Origin: Drosophila persimilis
Taxonomy: Eukaryota > Arthropoda > Insecta > Diptera > Drosophilidae
Direction of reading: 5' to 3'
DNA: 64,000 bases
Assembly (NCBI RefSeq): GCF_003286085.1
Contig: NW_020825312.1
Span: 2,542,001 to 2,606,000, forward strand
Within the stretch, counting starts at the first letter, position 1; each line of letters starts with the position of its first letter. Of this stretch, positions 25,301 to 37,990 are shown one piece after another. A program made the translations under genes and the position numbers. The notes below the pieces were generated by a model. That model saw nothing but the letters and a program-made list of their open reading frames with translations, was not told the DNA's origin and did no database searches.

Positions 25301-25917
25301 AGACTTATTTTTGAGGGCATTTCCAACGTGCTGAGCCCACTGTTGGCTCTGCCTACCCCGACCCAAAATTTCAGTTCTCGCGGTTTGTTTGCGGTTGTGT
25401 GCTGGTGCTCGCGCCTCTCTTGGCCACGCATTGGGAAATGGGGAACTGGGGAACTGGGAACAGAATGAAAATGTGTTGCATATGCAAGAGGCGCCCCGAC
25501 ACGCACGACAAAGAGGCAGGCCAACAACAGTTGCAACAGAGGCAGCAACAGCAACACCAACAACAACAGCAACAGCAAGAGGAACAGAAGTGGCAGCAAA
25601 AGCCAAAGATGTTGATGAAGCACTGACACAAGTGACGACGTTGGCGGCTCGAGTTTGATTGAAAATTTGCATTTGGGCCTGGCTGACTCTCTTCTGCTAT
25701 GGCGCCTTCTCTTTGGGCCAACCCCACCTCCCCATCTTCTGCGTCTTGGGCGGGGCGGTACGAAAAGTTTGCAGCCACTGACAGCTGTCAAATAGATGTA
25801 GCACGGTTTTGTGGCTGTGCCTCGGCCTTGGCGGCAATGGAAGACAATTTTGCGGCATTTTGAATTGTAAATTTCTCGCGTCAAGTGCCAACGAAGAAAT
25901 GGCTGTTGCCCGAATGA

Positions 25918-25985
25918 ATGAAGCGGTGGATGAATGGATGGATGGATGCATAGATGGATGGATGGATGGATGGATGGATGGTTGC
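25918..25985. repeat. GGAT tetranucleotide microsatellite
   Basis: GAAT/GGAT units run through this stretch, interrupted by GCATA. The same motif occurs at about 5440-5475 and 45900-45925. Confidence 0.85.
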
Positions 25986-27794
25986 TTGGTTGTCTGTCAA
26001 GTGCGGCAAACTACTCGTACTTTTGGCAGCTCCTTCGTCACATGTGGCTCCACAGAGTGGCGTCACCTGGCCCAACACGGTATACGGTATAGTATCCTCC
26101 CCATCCTCCCCATCCTACCGCTCAACCGCCCTACCACCCGCCTCTGTTTGCATTCATTCATTCCACTAAAAATGCAAAATCTCTCCAAAATTTCCCGTCG
26201 TCACTGCAACTGCAATGCAATTTACACTTGAATACGAAATGTTGCGTATGTTGTTCCACCCAAAAAACCCAAACGCCAAACAAAAATACCAAAAAAAAAG
26301 GAGAAAAAAAAAAATAAGGAAAGAGGAAAAACATAAACCTGAACCCGAACCCGAATCAGAACTTTTGGGGATTCCGGGAATTGCGATGAAGGGGCAAATT
26401 CCGGGTGCTTGCTAAGCAACAAATTTCTATGCGAAAAATGCTAAAATTCTCCGCACACCCCCAACCCCCCACCCGGATCCGTAGCCGTACCCCCAGCCCG
26501 GTACTCGATTGCAATTGCGCATATTAATTGAAAATTTCTCACGCAAAAAAGACTCTGCACTCCACAGTAAATTGGTCCACTTCCATAGCCCAGCCCCCTC
26601 TCAGAACGAACCCCAAAGGCTGCATGCATAACAATGCGGGGAGGAGGGTGGAGGGAGGAGCGAGGCAGGGAGTATATGCCGCGATTGGGTTGTACAAATC
26701 GGTATTACTTTGGCCAAATGGAAATGCTAATCAAAATATGCAAAGACTGATCGATGTGCGCGCAGAATGATGATGGACCTGGTCAAAATGCAATGGAATA
26801 TTTTCAGCAAAGCACTCGCAATCGCACTCGATCGATGCCTGTCAATTATTTGTATTTGCACAGGGACATTTGTCCAACGATTTTGGCCAAGAACTAACCA
26901 AATTACATGCAATTTGCTGCCCAAGAGCTTACTAACTCTAAGCCTCATTTAAAAATTACTCGCTTCAGCTGGCTTGCAACAGCCACAGCCACAGGCTAAG
27001 TGCGAGTGCGAGTGCGAGTGGCAGTGCCAGTGCCGGCTTCCTTTCTTTCATTAGCGGAGTAGAAGGAGGAGGAACCTGGCGCTAATTTTGGCCAAAAACT
27101 TTTAAATGTTCACACTCCGAAGAGCCGTGTGTCCAGCAGGGCACTCTTTCCGAGTGCTGCAGACAGACCCAGACCCAGACCCGGGGCCACATCCACAGTT
27201 GTGCACCCTCTAATCATTTTAACAGCTGCCAATCATCATTAGTGCTGGTGTGCCGTGCCGCTCTGTGCTCCAGGATTAGGGATTGGGGATTAGGGATCGT
27301 GGTGTGAACGTGGTTTGACTCCTCGTCTGTCGGTTGCTGTCGGTTTAGCCACTGACTGGAACTGGGGCTGGGATGGGGGCCCGTCGAAATTTCAAAGCCA
27401 TTTACAAGCTACAACTATAAAACCGCCAATTAGCAACGCGTTGCCAATAAACTAAACAGCGTGGGAGGGCGCCCACAATTCCGATTCTGTCGTCAAACGT
27501 AAGGCGAGGTAGGGCTACGGGTATTCCAGAATTTCTTTTTCCGGCTCGCTGCACGCTCCTCTCTCCCAGCACCTGCTCCTGCTCCTGTTCCTGTTCCAGT
27601 GCTCCTTTCTCCTCCTTCCTCCACATGTTAGCCGGGCGTTTTTAAGCCAATTCACCAGACTAATCAGTATAAACCACTTCAAAGCAACTGCTGCTGCTGC
27701 TGCTGCCACGTCGACGGCGGCGGCAACAAATTTCCTTCTTTGTAATGCGCCGGGGATGTGCGCGAATTCCGATGTGTCTGCCGCGGTACTAAAG

Positions 27795-27821
27795 CCCGGC
27801 CCGGCCCGGCCCGGCCCGGCC
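27795..27821. repeat. CCCGG pentanucleotide array
   Basis: Five consecutive CCCGG units, matching the array at 16111-16140. Confidence 0.85.
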
Positions 27822-28408
27822 AGTCGTACAACCCGTAGTCGATATAAAATGCTGCTCGAATGTGTAGAAGCTATTTGGCCATTTTACTTCCCCTTTTCGT
27901 GTGATGGAGGCCATCAAAGCGGGTATGCCCCTGCCTCTGCCTCTGTGGCTCCTCTGTTGCAAGGAAAGACAGAGAAAAGAATGAAATCGTGCGGTTCTCT
28001 CAACGAAAGAGCATTTCCAGTTCGAATCGGGAGCCCATGCGGCACACCCTTCTCGCTGTGTTAAGTGGTCCCTGGCAAACGTGTTAAAATGTGTAATTTA
28101 ATTTCGACAGCCAGCGAACCTCATTTCTCTCTCAGACATTTACAGCCGCACTCATGTTGAGATTTAAGCGCAAACTTCAAACAAATTTAAGGGTCTTCTG
28201 GATGGCAGCTAAGCCGGTCGAAAAAACTTTGGCCAACGCCTGTCCCAACCAACCAAAAATAAGCAACGGACAAGCGGAAAAAATCAGCATTGACAACTGG
28301 CAGAGCGGGGGGTTTGGGTTCCAGCTCTAGTTCCAGTTCCAGGCCGGGTCCCGAGACGAGACTCAACTTTTGGCGGCCATATGTCAATTTGCTGTTACAA
28401 CTCGTTCA

Positions 28409-28469
28409 CTGGGACGACGCTGGGACGACGCTGGGACGACGCTGGGACGACGCAGGGACGACACTGGGA
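28409..28469. repeat. 11-bp minisatellite (unit CTGGGACGACG)
   Basis: Four exact 11-bp copies start at 28409, 28420, 28431 and 28442. A fifth copy with two changes (28453-28463) and a partial sixth copy follow. Because 11 is not a multiple of 3, the array is not translated as an amino-acid repeat. Confidence 0.9.
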
Positions 28470-29650
28470 AACTCCGAGAGCTTCAAAACTCCGTATTCCA
28501 CACTCAATTTCAGAGACGCCTCCGATTTGCGGGTCTGGCGCCGACAGAGAGCTGGTGCTGGGGGCTGGGGGCTGGGGCGGAAACTTTTTAACAACTTGGG
28601 GTCTCGGTCAGCCGAAGAAGTTTTCTAATCTGTTTTCTGGTAGGTAGTAGAAGATACGAGTATGAAGGGCGGGTAGGTTGATTTTCGTTTGTGATTTTTA
28701 AACGGCCCTGGCCATTGATCCGAAGTCTTTTGTTGTGCACTGTGTGTCGGACACGCAAGTGTTTACTTTCCCACTATATTGGGAGAGGATAGCAGAGGAC
28801 AGGACTCTATAGGGGACATGCTCTGGGGTAGTATATTTATCTTTAGAGAATTGGCGTGGGCGAGCGGCAGGGAGGGGGGGGATAGGGAGGGCCTAAAATC
28901 AACTTGTATAGAAAGTCAATAAAACTGTTTGACAACTCAATGACTGCCACGCAGATTGAGACGGTGTTTGTCTGTGTGATTGGGGGGTGGGGAGGGGAGG
29001 AGAGGAGTTTGGGAGTGGGAGTGGGAGTGGGACGACCCCTATGGACACATTAAATTTACAATTTATGGCTTGCCAATCGCCAGGAAGTTTTGTGCGAGTT
29101 TCCACTTTCCCCCCAAAAGTGGCAGGAGGGGGGGCTGACGGGGCAGCTTTAATTCGGGCATAGTCCGATGAAGGGCTGCAAAAAGGGGTAGTAAATTCTA
29201 CTCAAGGACGTCGACACGGCGCCCCCTTTCTACATATTTCTACAATTTATCGTATACTCGCCAGAGATGCAGAGAACCACTACAAAACTTTTGTGGTGGC
29301 CATATATCTTGCTCCCGCGGAAGCTTTATTTTATCTGCAATGCAATCATCCGATTACAACGCATAAACTGCTTAAAGACTTCAATAGTCGTAATGCACAA
29401 TCCATGTAAGCCCTGCGACCCATGCGAGTATTCTTTTTTGAATAAAGCCATTCGACAGACGGACAGACGGGGAGGGAGGGAGCCATAGAGCAGTACAGAC
29501 AGAGAGACAGAGAGACAGACAGACATTTATGGCATTACTATGATGGTGATGCTATCAACTTCACCGACCAAAAGGCCAAAATGTTGTTAAAAATGGCAAT
29601 TAACTGCATACTCACGCACAGACAGAGACAGACAGAGGGTGAAAGAGAGT

Positions 29651-29652
<2 letters not shown>

Positions 29653-29690
<38 letters not shown>

Positions 29691-29695
29691 GCGCG
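29653..29695. repeat. (GA)n tract
   Basis: A nearly pure GA run of about 40 bases. Similar tracts lie at 6530-6557, 21108-21150, 50029-50059 and (as CT) 61053-61082. Such tracts can bind GAGA factor or CLAMP, but binding here is only a possibility. Confidence 0.85.
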
Positions 29696-31190
29696 AGCGC
29701 CCACATGGCGTATGCGTAATTTATCATATTTTTACACGCATTTTTATTTGCATTTTCCGCCATTGCGAGCACTTTTTTTCCTACTTAAAATTCGATTTAT
29801 AACAATTTGCGGTAAATAAACTTGCATCATAAATTGCCGCTGATATTTGAAGGGGCATCACGCCGTGCATTCGGGCCTGGTGTGGGGGTGGCGGGGCATT
29901 CGTCCACCTTCTTTTGTGGGATATTTTTACAATCGCTGCGTTTCGAAAGTGCATTGCACTTTGCTATCGTTTTTATTGCTCAAGAATCATTGTTCCTGTT
30001 GTTTGCTGCGCTTCATATAATTAACGCATAATTTATGCATGACCCGGCGATTGGCGATTGCCAATTGGGTGGCCAGGAAACGCAGGACCTTCGGTTCGGA
30101 TTCGGGACTCGGGACTCGGCATTCGGGATTCGAGTTCGGATAAGAAGGATGAGAGCTTCCTTGTCGGGGTTTTTCTTTTGGCTTGTAAATAAAAACTTTA
30201 CATGGCCATTTAACCGAAGGCGTTTTAATACGATAATGACAATATTTCACAAAGGACCCGGGAACAAAGGATATGACTGTGGCTGGGCGGCTGCTGCTAT
30301 CAGAGGGCATCAGGACCTGGGCGCCCCTATTTATCGAACGGACGTGGCTGGCCCTCTTTAATGCATAAGAAGCAATTTTCAATCAATTCGATGAAGCCTG
30401 CTCCCGCATAAAGCCCAAAGGCCATAACGAACACCGACCCCCCCTGAAGTCTGATCCTAAAACCACCTACGAGGAGGACTGCAAGTGTATGGACCACAGT
30501 ATTAGCAGACCATTCCGGGCAGGGATATTGCAGCTAGCTGCAGCTAATAAAACTCGTACCTATCGCATGGAGCCCCATTTCATTAATGTCAAGCACGACC
30601 ATTTCGAGCCAAACGGCTTTCGGTCTATTTAAAAATTTATAAACTTAAGGTAGTCTTACGAGTATAACCAAGTACGAATACGAGCAGAGAAGAGCTCTCT
30701 GAATGTTCCTGTTTCCCCGCAATAAACTTGCAAACCACATGCTGGGGAAACCCACAAAAACCATTCCCAGCCCCATTCCCAACGCCATTCAGTTGCTGCC
30801 TCGGATTGGAGACCAGCGCAGGCGGTTGGGGGACTGGGATTTGGGGATCGGAGTGGGCGTGGGCGTGGCAGTGTGTGATTAAAGGAGAGCGTCGGGTTGA
30901 GGGCGGTGTTGAGCAAATGGAAAACCATTTAGCCAATTTAAATGTTGTTCGAACAAGCTGAAGCGAGAAACAAAAACGCAGCGTAATAGACAAAACCAAA
31001 AAATCAACAAGAAACAAGTACACGCAGGAACAGCATGGCATCCAACCACCGACCACGAGATACCCTCTATCCAAGAGAACATTTGACAGTGAGACTGAAA
31101 AAGGAAAGGAGTCAAATGTCTATGCATGAAGGATACTGCTATATATATACATATGTCTGTATGTTTGCTGTTTGCTGTCCCTGAATGAGA

Positions 31191-31228
31191 CATACCCTTT
31201 TTTATTCACGGAATAGTACGGGGTATTG
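31191..31228 (+). mobile_element. possible dispersed-repeat end
   Basis: ATACCCTTTTTTATTCACGG followed by GGGGTATT resembles a remembered Drosophila repeat terminus (ATACCCTTTTACTCTACGAG, then TAACGGGTAT). It is short and diverged, so the call is weak. Confidence 0.35.
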
Positions 31229-34226
31229 CTGCCAGCAAAGGCTAGAGGGAAAAAGTTACAGCAAAGCAGCAAATCTCATGCAGCAGCACGGCAAGGACGT
31301 CCGTCAGGAGACGCATCGCATCCCACGCAACAGATACGACACAGAGCGATAGTCGTAAAGGGGGGGGGGATGGGGGCTGGAAGCAGAATGGGCGAAGTGG
31401 CAGTGGCAGAGTCCTCCGAGTCCATCAGTTCATTTTCTGTTGGCAACTCCGTTCCCCTGGCCTTTTCCCATCCCCATCCCCATCCACACTTCACTTAATT
31501 AGATTGCGCTTTGGGTGCATGTTTACTTTTCCGAGCAGCTACAAAAAACTCGGAGAAAAGACAGGCAGGCGACTAAAGAAAAACAGTCGACACAAATGAG
31601 GGAACAAGAGAAATGCTTCACACACACACACACACACACAGACAGACACACACACACACATGTAGAAAGAAAGAAAGAAAGCACAAAAGAATGAAGGAAG
31701 GAAAAAACTTATAAAACACATTTGTGGGCGAAAGTGAGGACAGGACGTCTTCATCGTTGGTGCAAAAAAAAAGTGTGCCACATTTCAGAGCAGAGTTCGA
31801 GGTCTCCCAGCCAGCTCACAGCTCACAGCTCCCAGCTTCCAGCTCCCAGCGAGAGAGAGAGCTGGGACCCCTAATAACATAATAATAGCAGAGGCCAAAT
31901 TATTTCCCCAAAGAACGGCTCTTGTCCTCGCAGTTGGCAGCTTACCTTGGGGAGAGTGCGGCAATAGTCCCCTCGTCCGGAAGGGATTCTAGAACAGGCA
32001 TCGGATGCTGTATATCCTTATGGGATTGCCGTTCCATAAGCAGTATTCATAGATAGCCAAATAGTTCGATTGCAGGCAATTTGCCACTATGCTCTCTTAC
32101 CCGAGAAGCTCCGAGAGCCTAAACAAACAGCATGTGCTAGTTGGTCAACCCTTTCGGCTGTGATGTGACATTGGCTTTGTTCCCCCCCAAAAAATCCCCA
32201 AGAACCCCGAGGTTCTTCCATTTTGCTCCATTTTAAAACTACCAACAGCGGAGAGCAGAGAGCAGAGAGCAGTGAGCAGTGAGCAGCAGATGTTGCCACA
32301 GTTCGTTCTCGGACTCATTCTCGTAGCTGGCTGTAGTTGTGTCCCCGCGGGCGAGTTGCCTTGATTATGACAGTGGGGTTTACATGACAGAAACAATACG
32401 AATGATACCAACAACAACAGCAACTGCGGACGGGGATAAAGCATTGTAAGCCGAGTTCTTGTTTTTGTTCTTGTTATTGTTCGTGGTTGGTAGTTGGTCA
32501 ATGTTATAATTTGCCACATGTCTCCATGGCTCCTACAAGGAGACATGGGCACAGGACTCGACTCTCACATACATACATACATACGTGCATATCTAAAATC
32601 TTGGGATAATTCTGGTACTCGCATGTTAAGCCCAAAGTCAGCCCAAGAAATCTCTGGGCTGCCGCTGCCTGATTTCCGTTTGCTTCAACTAACAATTTTC
32701 CCATTTAAATGTAGATGGTTACCGCAAAACACACTGCCAGTTGGCCCCTGTCCCCCCAGTCCGTCCCCAGTCTCCCATCCTGGGCCGAACGAACGAACCC
32801 TTTCACATGAGAGGGCGCCTTCTTGGCATGTCCTCTTGTAATTACTTGGCCAGTTCCTGGGGCCGACTGGGCTGGTTAGTGTGTGTGCTGTGCCTGCCTC
32901 TGATTGTTGAGTGATAAGTTGTTGTTGCAGTTGTCTGCTTGGAACATGGCAGCTTTTCCCCCAGAGCGGAGGAGGGTCCTTCACTTGCACCAAACACACA
33001 CCAGAACAGAACCCCGTGCCCGCCCGAATCCGCTGCAGGCTACCAGGGGCTACCAGTGGCTGCAGGGGCTACAGGGGGACTACAGGGGGCGGGGCTACTA
33101 ACTAACTCGCCTTGGACTCGCCGAGGGACCTCTGAGGGTCGTCATCGGCACCGCGCGTTAGCGTTAGCGTTGGCGTTGGCGCTAGCGTCGCCGTTGCAGT
33201 TGTTTTGCTGTTTTTGGTGGCCCAAATGTTGCTCTAAATTGTTAATTAAATTTTTGTGTTCTCATTCTCTAACGGACATGTGGGGGCAACAGCTCCAACA
33301 ATAGTAGAGCATAGCGCACTTTTTTCTGCAGCAAAAGTTTACGTTTTGGATTCCCTTTCAAGGGGTAGGGGGGTATCTGTGTTTTAAGAAGGATCTTCCA
33401 TCATGCAGAATTTTCTGGCTTATAAGTGTTTTTTTTTCCTGATGATAAGAGCAATACATTCCACTTTTTATTATTCAATCAGTTAGGGTATTGTCGGATT
33501 CGGTTTCCCCGCCCCCCACACTTGCCTTATTTTCTCGCTCTTTCTGAAAGTGAGTAACAGTAATTAACAGCAAATGTTGGTTTTCCACGACAGCAGAACG
33601 GAAACCACCACAAAGAAGATGGACTAACTGGTTGGAGCGACTGCATTAGATCATTTAGACATGCCCCATGCCCCATGCCCCATGCCCCAGGCAGACAGCT
33701 CCTTTAATTTTATCTGTCCCTCTTCATGCGATGATATTTTCAATGCATTGCATTACGGATGTGGGCCCGAGGCCCGAGGCCCGACGCCCGTGGCTCGACA
33801 GGCATTCCCAACTAGTTTTATTTTCGACCCAGACTGTGCCACTATCAGTCGGCCAACCACCGGCAAATACATACTACATCGACCGCAATAGCAACAGCAA
33901 CAGCAACAGCAATTGTACGAGTGGCAATTACAACAATCAACGGAATAGGACGGACGACGACGGGTCGGTCGTCGCCGCATAAACGATAAGCGATGACAAA
34001 GTCAACATATGTACGTACGTACGGGGAGAGTACGGGGAGAGTACGGGGAGAGAGGTCCGTTCCAAGAGCTGGGCCTACTACGAGACCAAAAGCCGCGATT
34101 ACACAAACGACAAACGGCTTGGACATGAATAACACAAACTGAGGCGAAAAATCTTCGAGTTGGGGCAGCTAGTCCAGATCAAGACTAATCAGACGTAAGA
34201 ACAAAAGGTATACAATATACGGGCGC

Positions 34227-34265
34227 GGGTAAGGGTAAGGGTAGGGGTAAGCGTAAGGGTAGGGG
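34227..34265 (+). repeat. GGGTAA-type array with G-quadruplex potential
   Basis: Six G-runs of 3-4 are separated by TAA/TA spacers, with one GCG interruption. The array is telomere-like in look but reads TAAGGG rather than TTAGGG. Drosophila telomeres do not use such repeats, so it is treated as a local microsatellite. Confidence 0.75.
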
Positions 34266-37200
34266 TACATTTCATATGCAATCTTTGAGTCATGGTGTGT
34301 TTGAAGAGCGTCCAAGCTCATTATCAGCATTCACGAAATCCATCTTTCGGGGCAACGGAATTGAAAAAAGTGTCATAAATGGCTTTTAAACCGCTCCCCT
34401 AGGAGCTATCGAGGTATAGTGACCTTCATTTGCATCTTCTCATCGAAAAAAGCTTCTGCTACTGGCTTTCCGTTCCGTATCGCCAGGCACATGGCCATTA
34501 CCCAATTGCGATGATATTTAAGTTGTTTCTGTTATTTCCCATGTCGCCAGCTTCGAGTGTGCTTCGATTACCAGCGTCCGCCAGTCCCTCCGCCGCCTGG
34601 TGGTTGTGGTTCTTAACGATATGCGACTATTTTGACCCCAAGAGACCGGGCAGACCGGGCAGAGAAAGAGAGAGAATGCCGTATGCCGTACAGAGGCCCC
34701 AAACAGCAAGAAACTGAAACTGAAAACATACGCACACAGCTGCACATTACGCCACAAATTTATTTGGATTGGGGTTGGGTCAGAATTTAAATATTCCAAC
34801 GCGCCAGGCAGCACCGCACCACACCGCCACCATATCACCATCGGCAATAACAACAAAGTATTAAACGGCAACTGATTTTCGCCCGGTACGGGACTGATCG
34901 ACAGACGGATGGATGGACGATCGATTTCGATTTCGATTCAGATTCCAGCCCAGATTCGGTCTTGGCTTCGCCTTTGGCTTCGGGCTCGATCTGCTTGATT
35001 TGTCATGAGAGTCCGTCGGATCCATTTGCCTATTCCCAAGCCCCCCCCATCCCATACCATACTACCCCGTCGAGTCGTCATCTTTTTTCTTTATCTACGC
35101 GCGTATTGCCAAATGCAGCGGGGTCTAGGTCTCTCTGCCTTGGCCCGAGGTCTCAGTCGGTTGGTTCATCAGAAAAATGTTGGTTAAAATTATTCCCAAC
35201 ATGGTCTGGATCGTTTCCCCCGCTTTGTGGACACAAACAGAACAGTCGCTTCGCTCGCCTATAAATTTTATGGCCTGATTGAGTTGAGTCGAGTTGAGTT
35301 GGGTTGGGTTGGGTTGGGCTGTGAGCTGCGTTCAATTAGGGTTCGTTTTCGTTTCAGTTTCATTTCGGGCTTATCGAATGGGTAAGAAGACAAGCAAAAA
35401 CGCCAACAGTTACGATCGTTCATGCCGTTCCTCTGCCTGCCTTGCCTGGCCTGGCGTTTTGACCTGTGTCAATATTTATTGACTTTGTATTTACAGCCAA
35501 GACTCTATTTGCATTGAATTAGTGATTAATTTCACTGATAAGCGAACCGATCGCTTGCCCTGGTATGGGGACGGACGAAGAAGGGCTCTGATATTTCCTA
35601 ATACTCGTAGTATATTCGTATAAAAACATCTTTCAATGCTTTCCTTATGAAGAAGGTATTTACATTGTACGTGAATATATGCCAGTCGTTTAAAGGAGTG
35701 AAGACTTTAAGATAAGTGTAGTTTTAGGAATACTCTTCGAATATTTATTCTATGTACATTTATGATTATATTTTACTCAAATTTGTCGCATAGGTTTAAA
35801 ACTGAATGGTATTCTTTTTTTTTTTGCGAAGGATAGTTGACGGACAGAGTCGGATAATATTATTATGTGCGTTGCAATACCTGCAGTGGAAAAACCAGAG
35901 AGAAGTTGGTACACAATTTTCATTACCAATTGTACCAATTTAATGCAGATCCTGAATACTCGTATTAAGCATGCACATATGTATATGCATATGTACATAT
36001 GTATATTATACGCACCATACCTACATATGAAACCTATTCATATTTTATTTCATTGCAAAAATCTTCCTGTTCATGCCTGTTCGTTGGGGCTCTCAAATTC
36101 ACTTTACTTTACCATTTTATGGCTGCCCAATTAACTGCGCATTATTGCCAGAGTCCAACTAAAGGGCAGAAAACTCATTTTGCCCCATAAAAGTTCACAT
36201 AAAAACACATACATACATATGTACATATATATTCTTGTTCATATATGTATGTATGAATATGTATTTATGTATGTACATATGAGAATTTAATCAGCAGTAG
36301 CCGTCAAGTAGAAAACAAATTCCGCTTGCATGGGTTTCAATTTGGCTTGAAAAAATACCAAAAAGCGAGGAAGCTGAGAAGCGGGAGACGAAGGTCTTTC
36401 ATCTGGCGAGAGATCATGCGATCGGGCCAGATTGAGGCGGTGGTGTGGTGGGTCATTGAGGGTACTGCAACGGATGCGGCCTGCTGTCCGTCCGTCCCTA
36501 AGATTGTGAGCGCGAGATGGAAGGAGATGGATGGGATCGACTGTGAGTGGAAGTGGGGGCCCAGAGTTTTTGCCAGAAAAATTATCGTGACAACATTTGT
36601 GCGGGCACGTTGTGACTCTGCCCCAAAACAGAATACATTAATTGACACTTGGCCGGAAATAGTTCATTAGGCATAAATTACGTACAGACAAAGCATTTCA
36701 TTTCTCCTCTCTGTTCTGACCTCTCTCTCTCACTCTATCTATCTTTCGCTGCGTCTCTCTTTTTGCCATTTGCTTGCAGTGCGAGAGTCCGAGTCCGAGG
36801 CGGGTTGTTGTCGATTGTAGTTGCTAGATTTTCAGCGGCTTAAATGGACAGAAATAGGGAACGAACTATGTACATATGTGCATACATATACTACATATTA
36901 CTGTTATCTCTGCTGCTCTGCAGCGAATGGGAGTCCAAAGCGCAAGCCAAAACAAACGCATACACAAACGGATGCATCTCGCTCGCTCACTCACTAGCTG
37001 GAAGTCCTCCGTCTCTGTTGCTTCTTGGCAGTATCATCAACATGTGTGATCCAAATGTTCTGTTCTCTTGTAAATTTTTACAAACGAGGAAATACGATAA
37101 TGAACTGAACTTCGACTTCGGATCGGAATCGGAATCGCGGTGGTAGCTGCACCGAAAGAAGACGGCGAAAGGCAGAAAGACCGAAAGACCGAAGCAACAG

Positions 37201-37668
37201 AAACAGAACAAAAATTCAACTAAAACGCAATTGTAGACGCGAAGAAGAGACAGAGACAGAAACGAATTCATCGCTGCCCTCCTTCCCTCCTTCACTCCAC
37301 ATTACTTAAGCGGGCTCAAATCTGCCCCCTAGCACCCTCTAGCAGATCCCCCTCTCGAACACACACACACACACACACACACACATCAGTTGGCTGATTG
37401 GCCGAGGAGGGGAGGGTGATGCATGCATACGAAATGGAAACTGAAATGAGTGCTGCAATTGTTGTGGGACAAGAAAGAGGGAGTTTTTGAGGAAGTACTG
37501 GTACACGATGCGATTGGACCACTGCGAGTGGGCCGATAGTCTGTTCGTCCCGGCAACAGTTTGTCCCGCTCTTAATAAATAAATTTAATCTGTGAGGGTA
37601 CGAGTATGCAATGGGGGGTACAAGACCGCTCTGTACTTCTGTACTTAAGAGTCGACCAAAGTGTGGGT

Positions 37669-37730
37669 TATACCCTTGAATAGGATACTATGATTCTGTG
37701 TCGATCTCTGTCAGCCTGAAAGTTTGCTGA
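37669..37730 (+). mobile_element. dispersed-repeat relic
   Basis: TATACCCTTGAATAGGATAC and TATGATT are followed by a GTCAGCCTGAAAGTTTGC segment. This is the order of a known Drosophila repeat end (ATACCCTTGCAGAGGGTA, TATGATTTTGG, GTCAGAAGTTTGC). It is eroded. Confidence 0.45.
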
Positions 37731-37990
37731 GTATTTCCTTGAAATGCAATTAATCGATAAAACATGAAGGTCATTTTAAAAGGAAGTGCTAAGCAGTGAA
37801 ATTATCATACAAGCTGTTTGTTTGATAAAATGATAGGTTTTTTTGTAATTTTTCAAATACAAATTCAATATATGTATATGTAAACAAGCCATTTTATAGA
37901 CCAACAAGCTCTTCTGCAGAGTTTGGCCAAATAAATTAATCAATAAATAAATAATATAAAAATATGTACATAGATGTATGGATGTATGTA

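Larger units (their letters stand above)
23446..37990. other. gene-free stretch between the protease and the right MADF-BESS gene
   Basis: No credible exon was found on either strand. It holds GGGCAC units (about 23796-23825), dispersed-repeat relics (25161-25300, 31191-31228, 37669-37730), CAA/CAG-rich sequence (about 25535-25580), GGAT units (25918-25985), GTGCGA units (about 27000-27020), pentamer and minisatellite arrays (27795-27821, 28409-28469), (GA)n (29653-29695), (CA)n (about 31618-31660), a G-tract array (34227-34265), CATA-type sequence (about 35975-36285) and (AC)n at about 37360-37386. Long open frames here run through repeats. Confidence 0.55.

Noticed and set aside
29450-29560. 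GACAGACGGACAG and GATGGTGATGCTATC words as another dispersed-repeat tail
   Set aside because: The order is only loosely similar to the repeat at 25161-25300 and the stretch is mostly CAGA microsatellite. It was too weak to call.
29940-29970. CATTGCACTTTGC, like a miR-92 family seed
   Set aside because: Only the first bases match the known fly miR-92 sequences and no hairpin partner was seen nearby.
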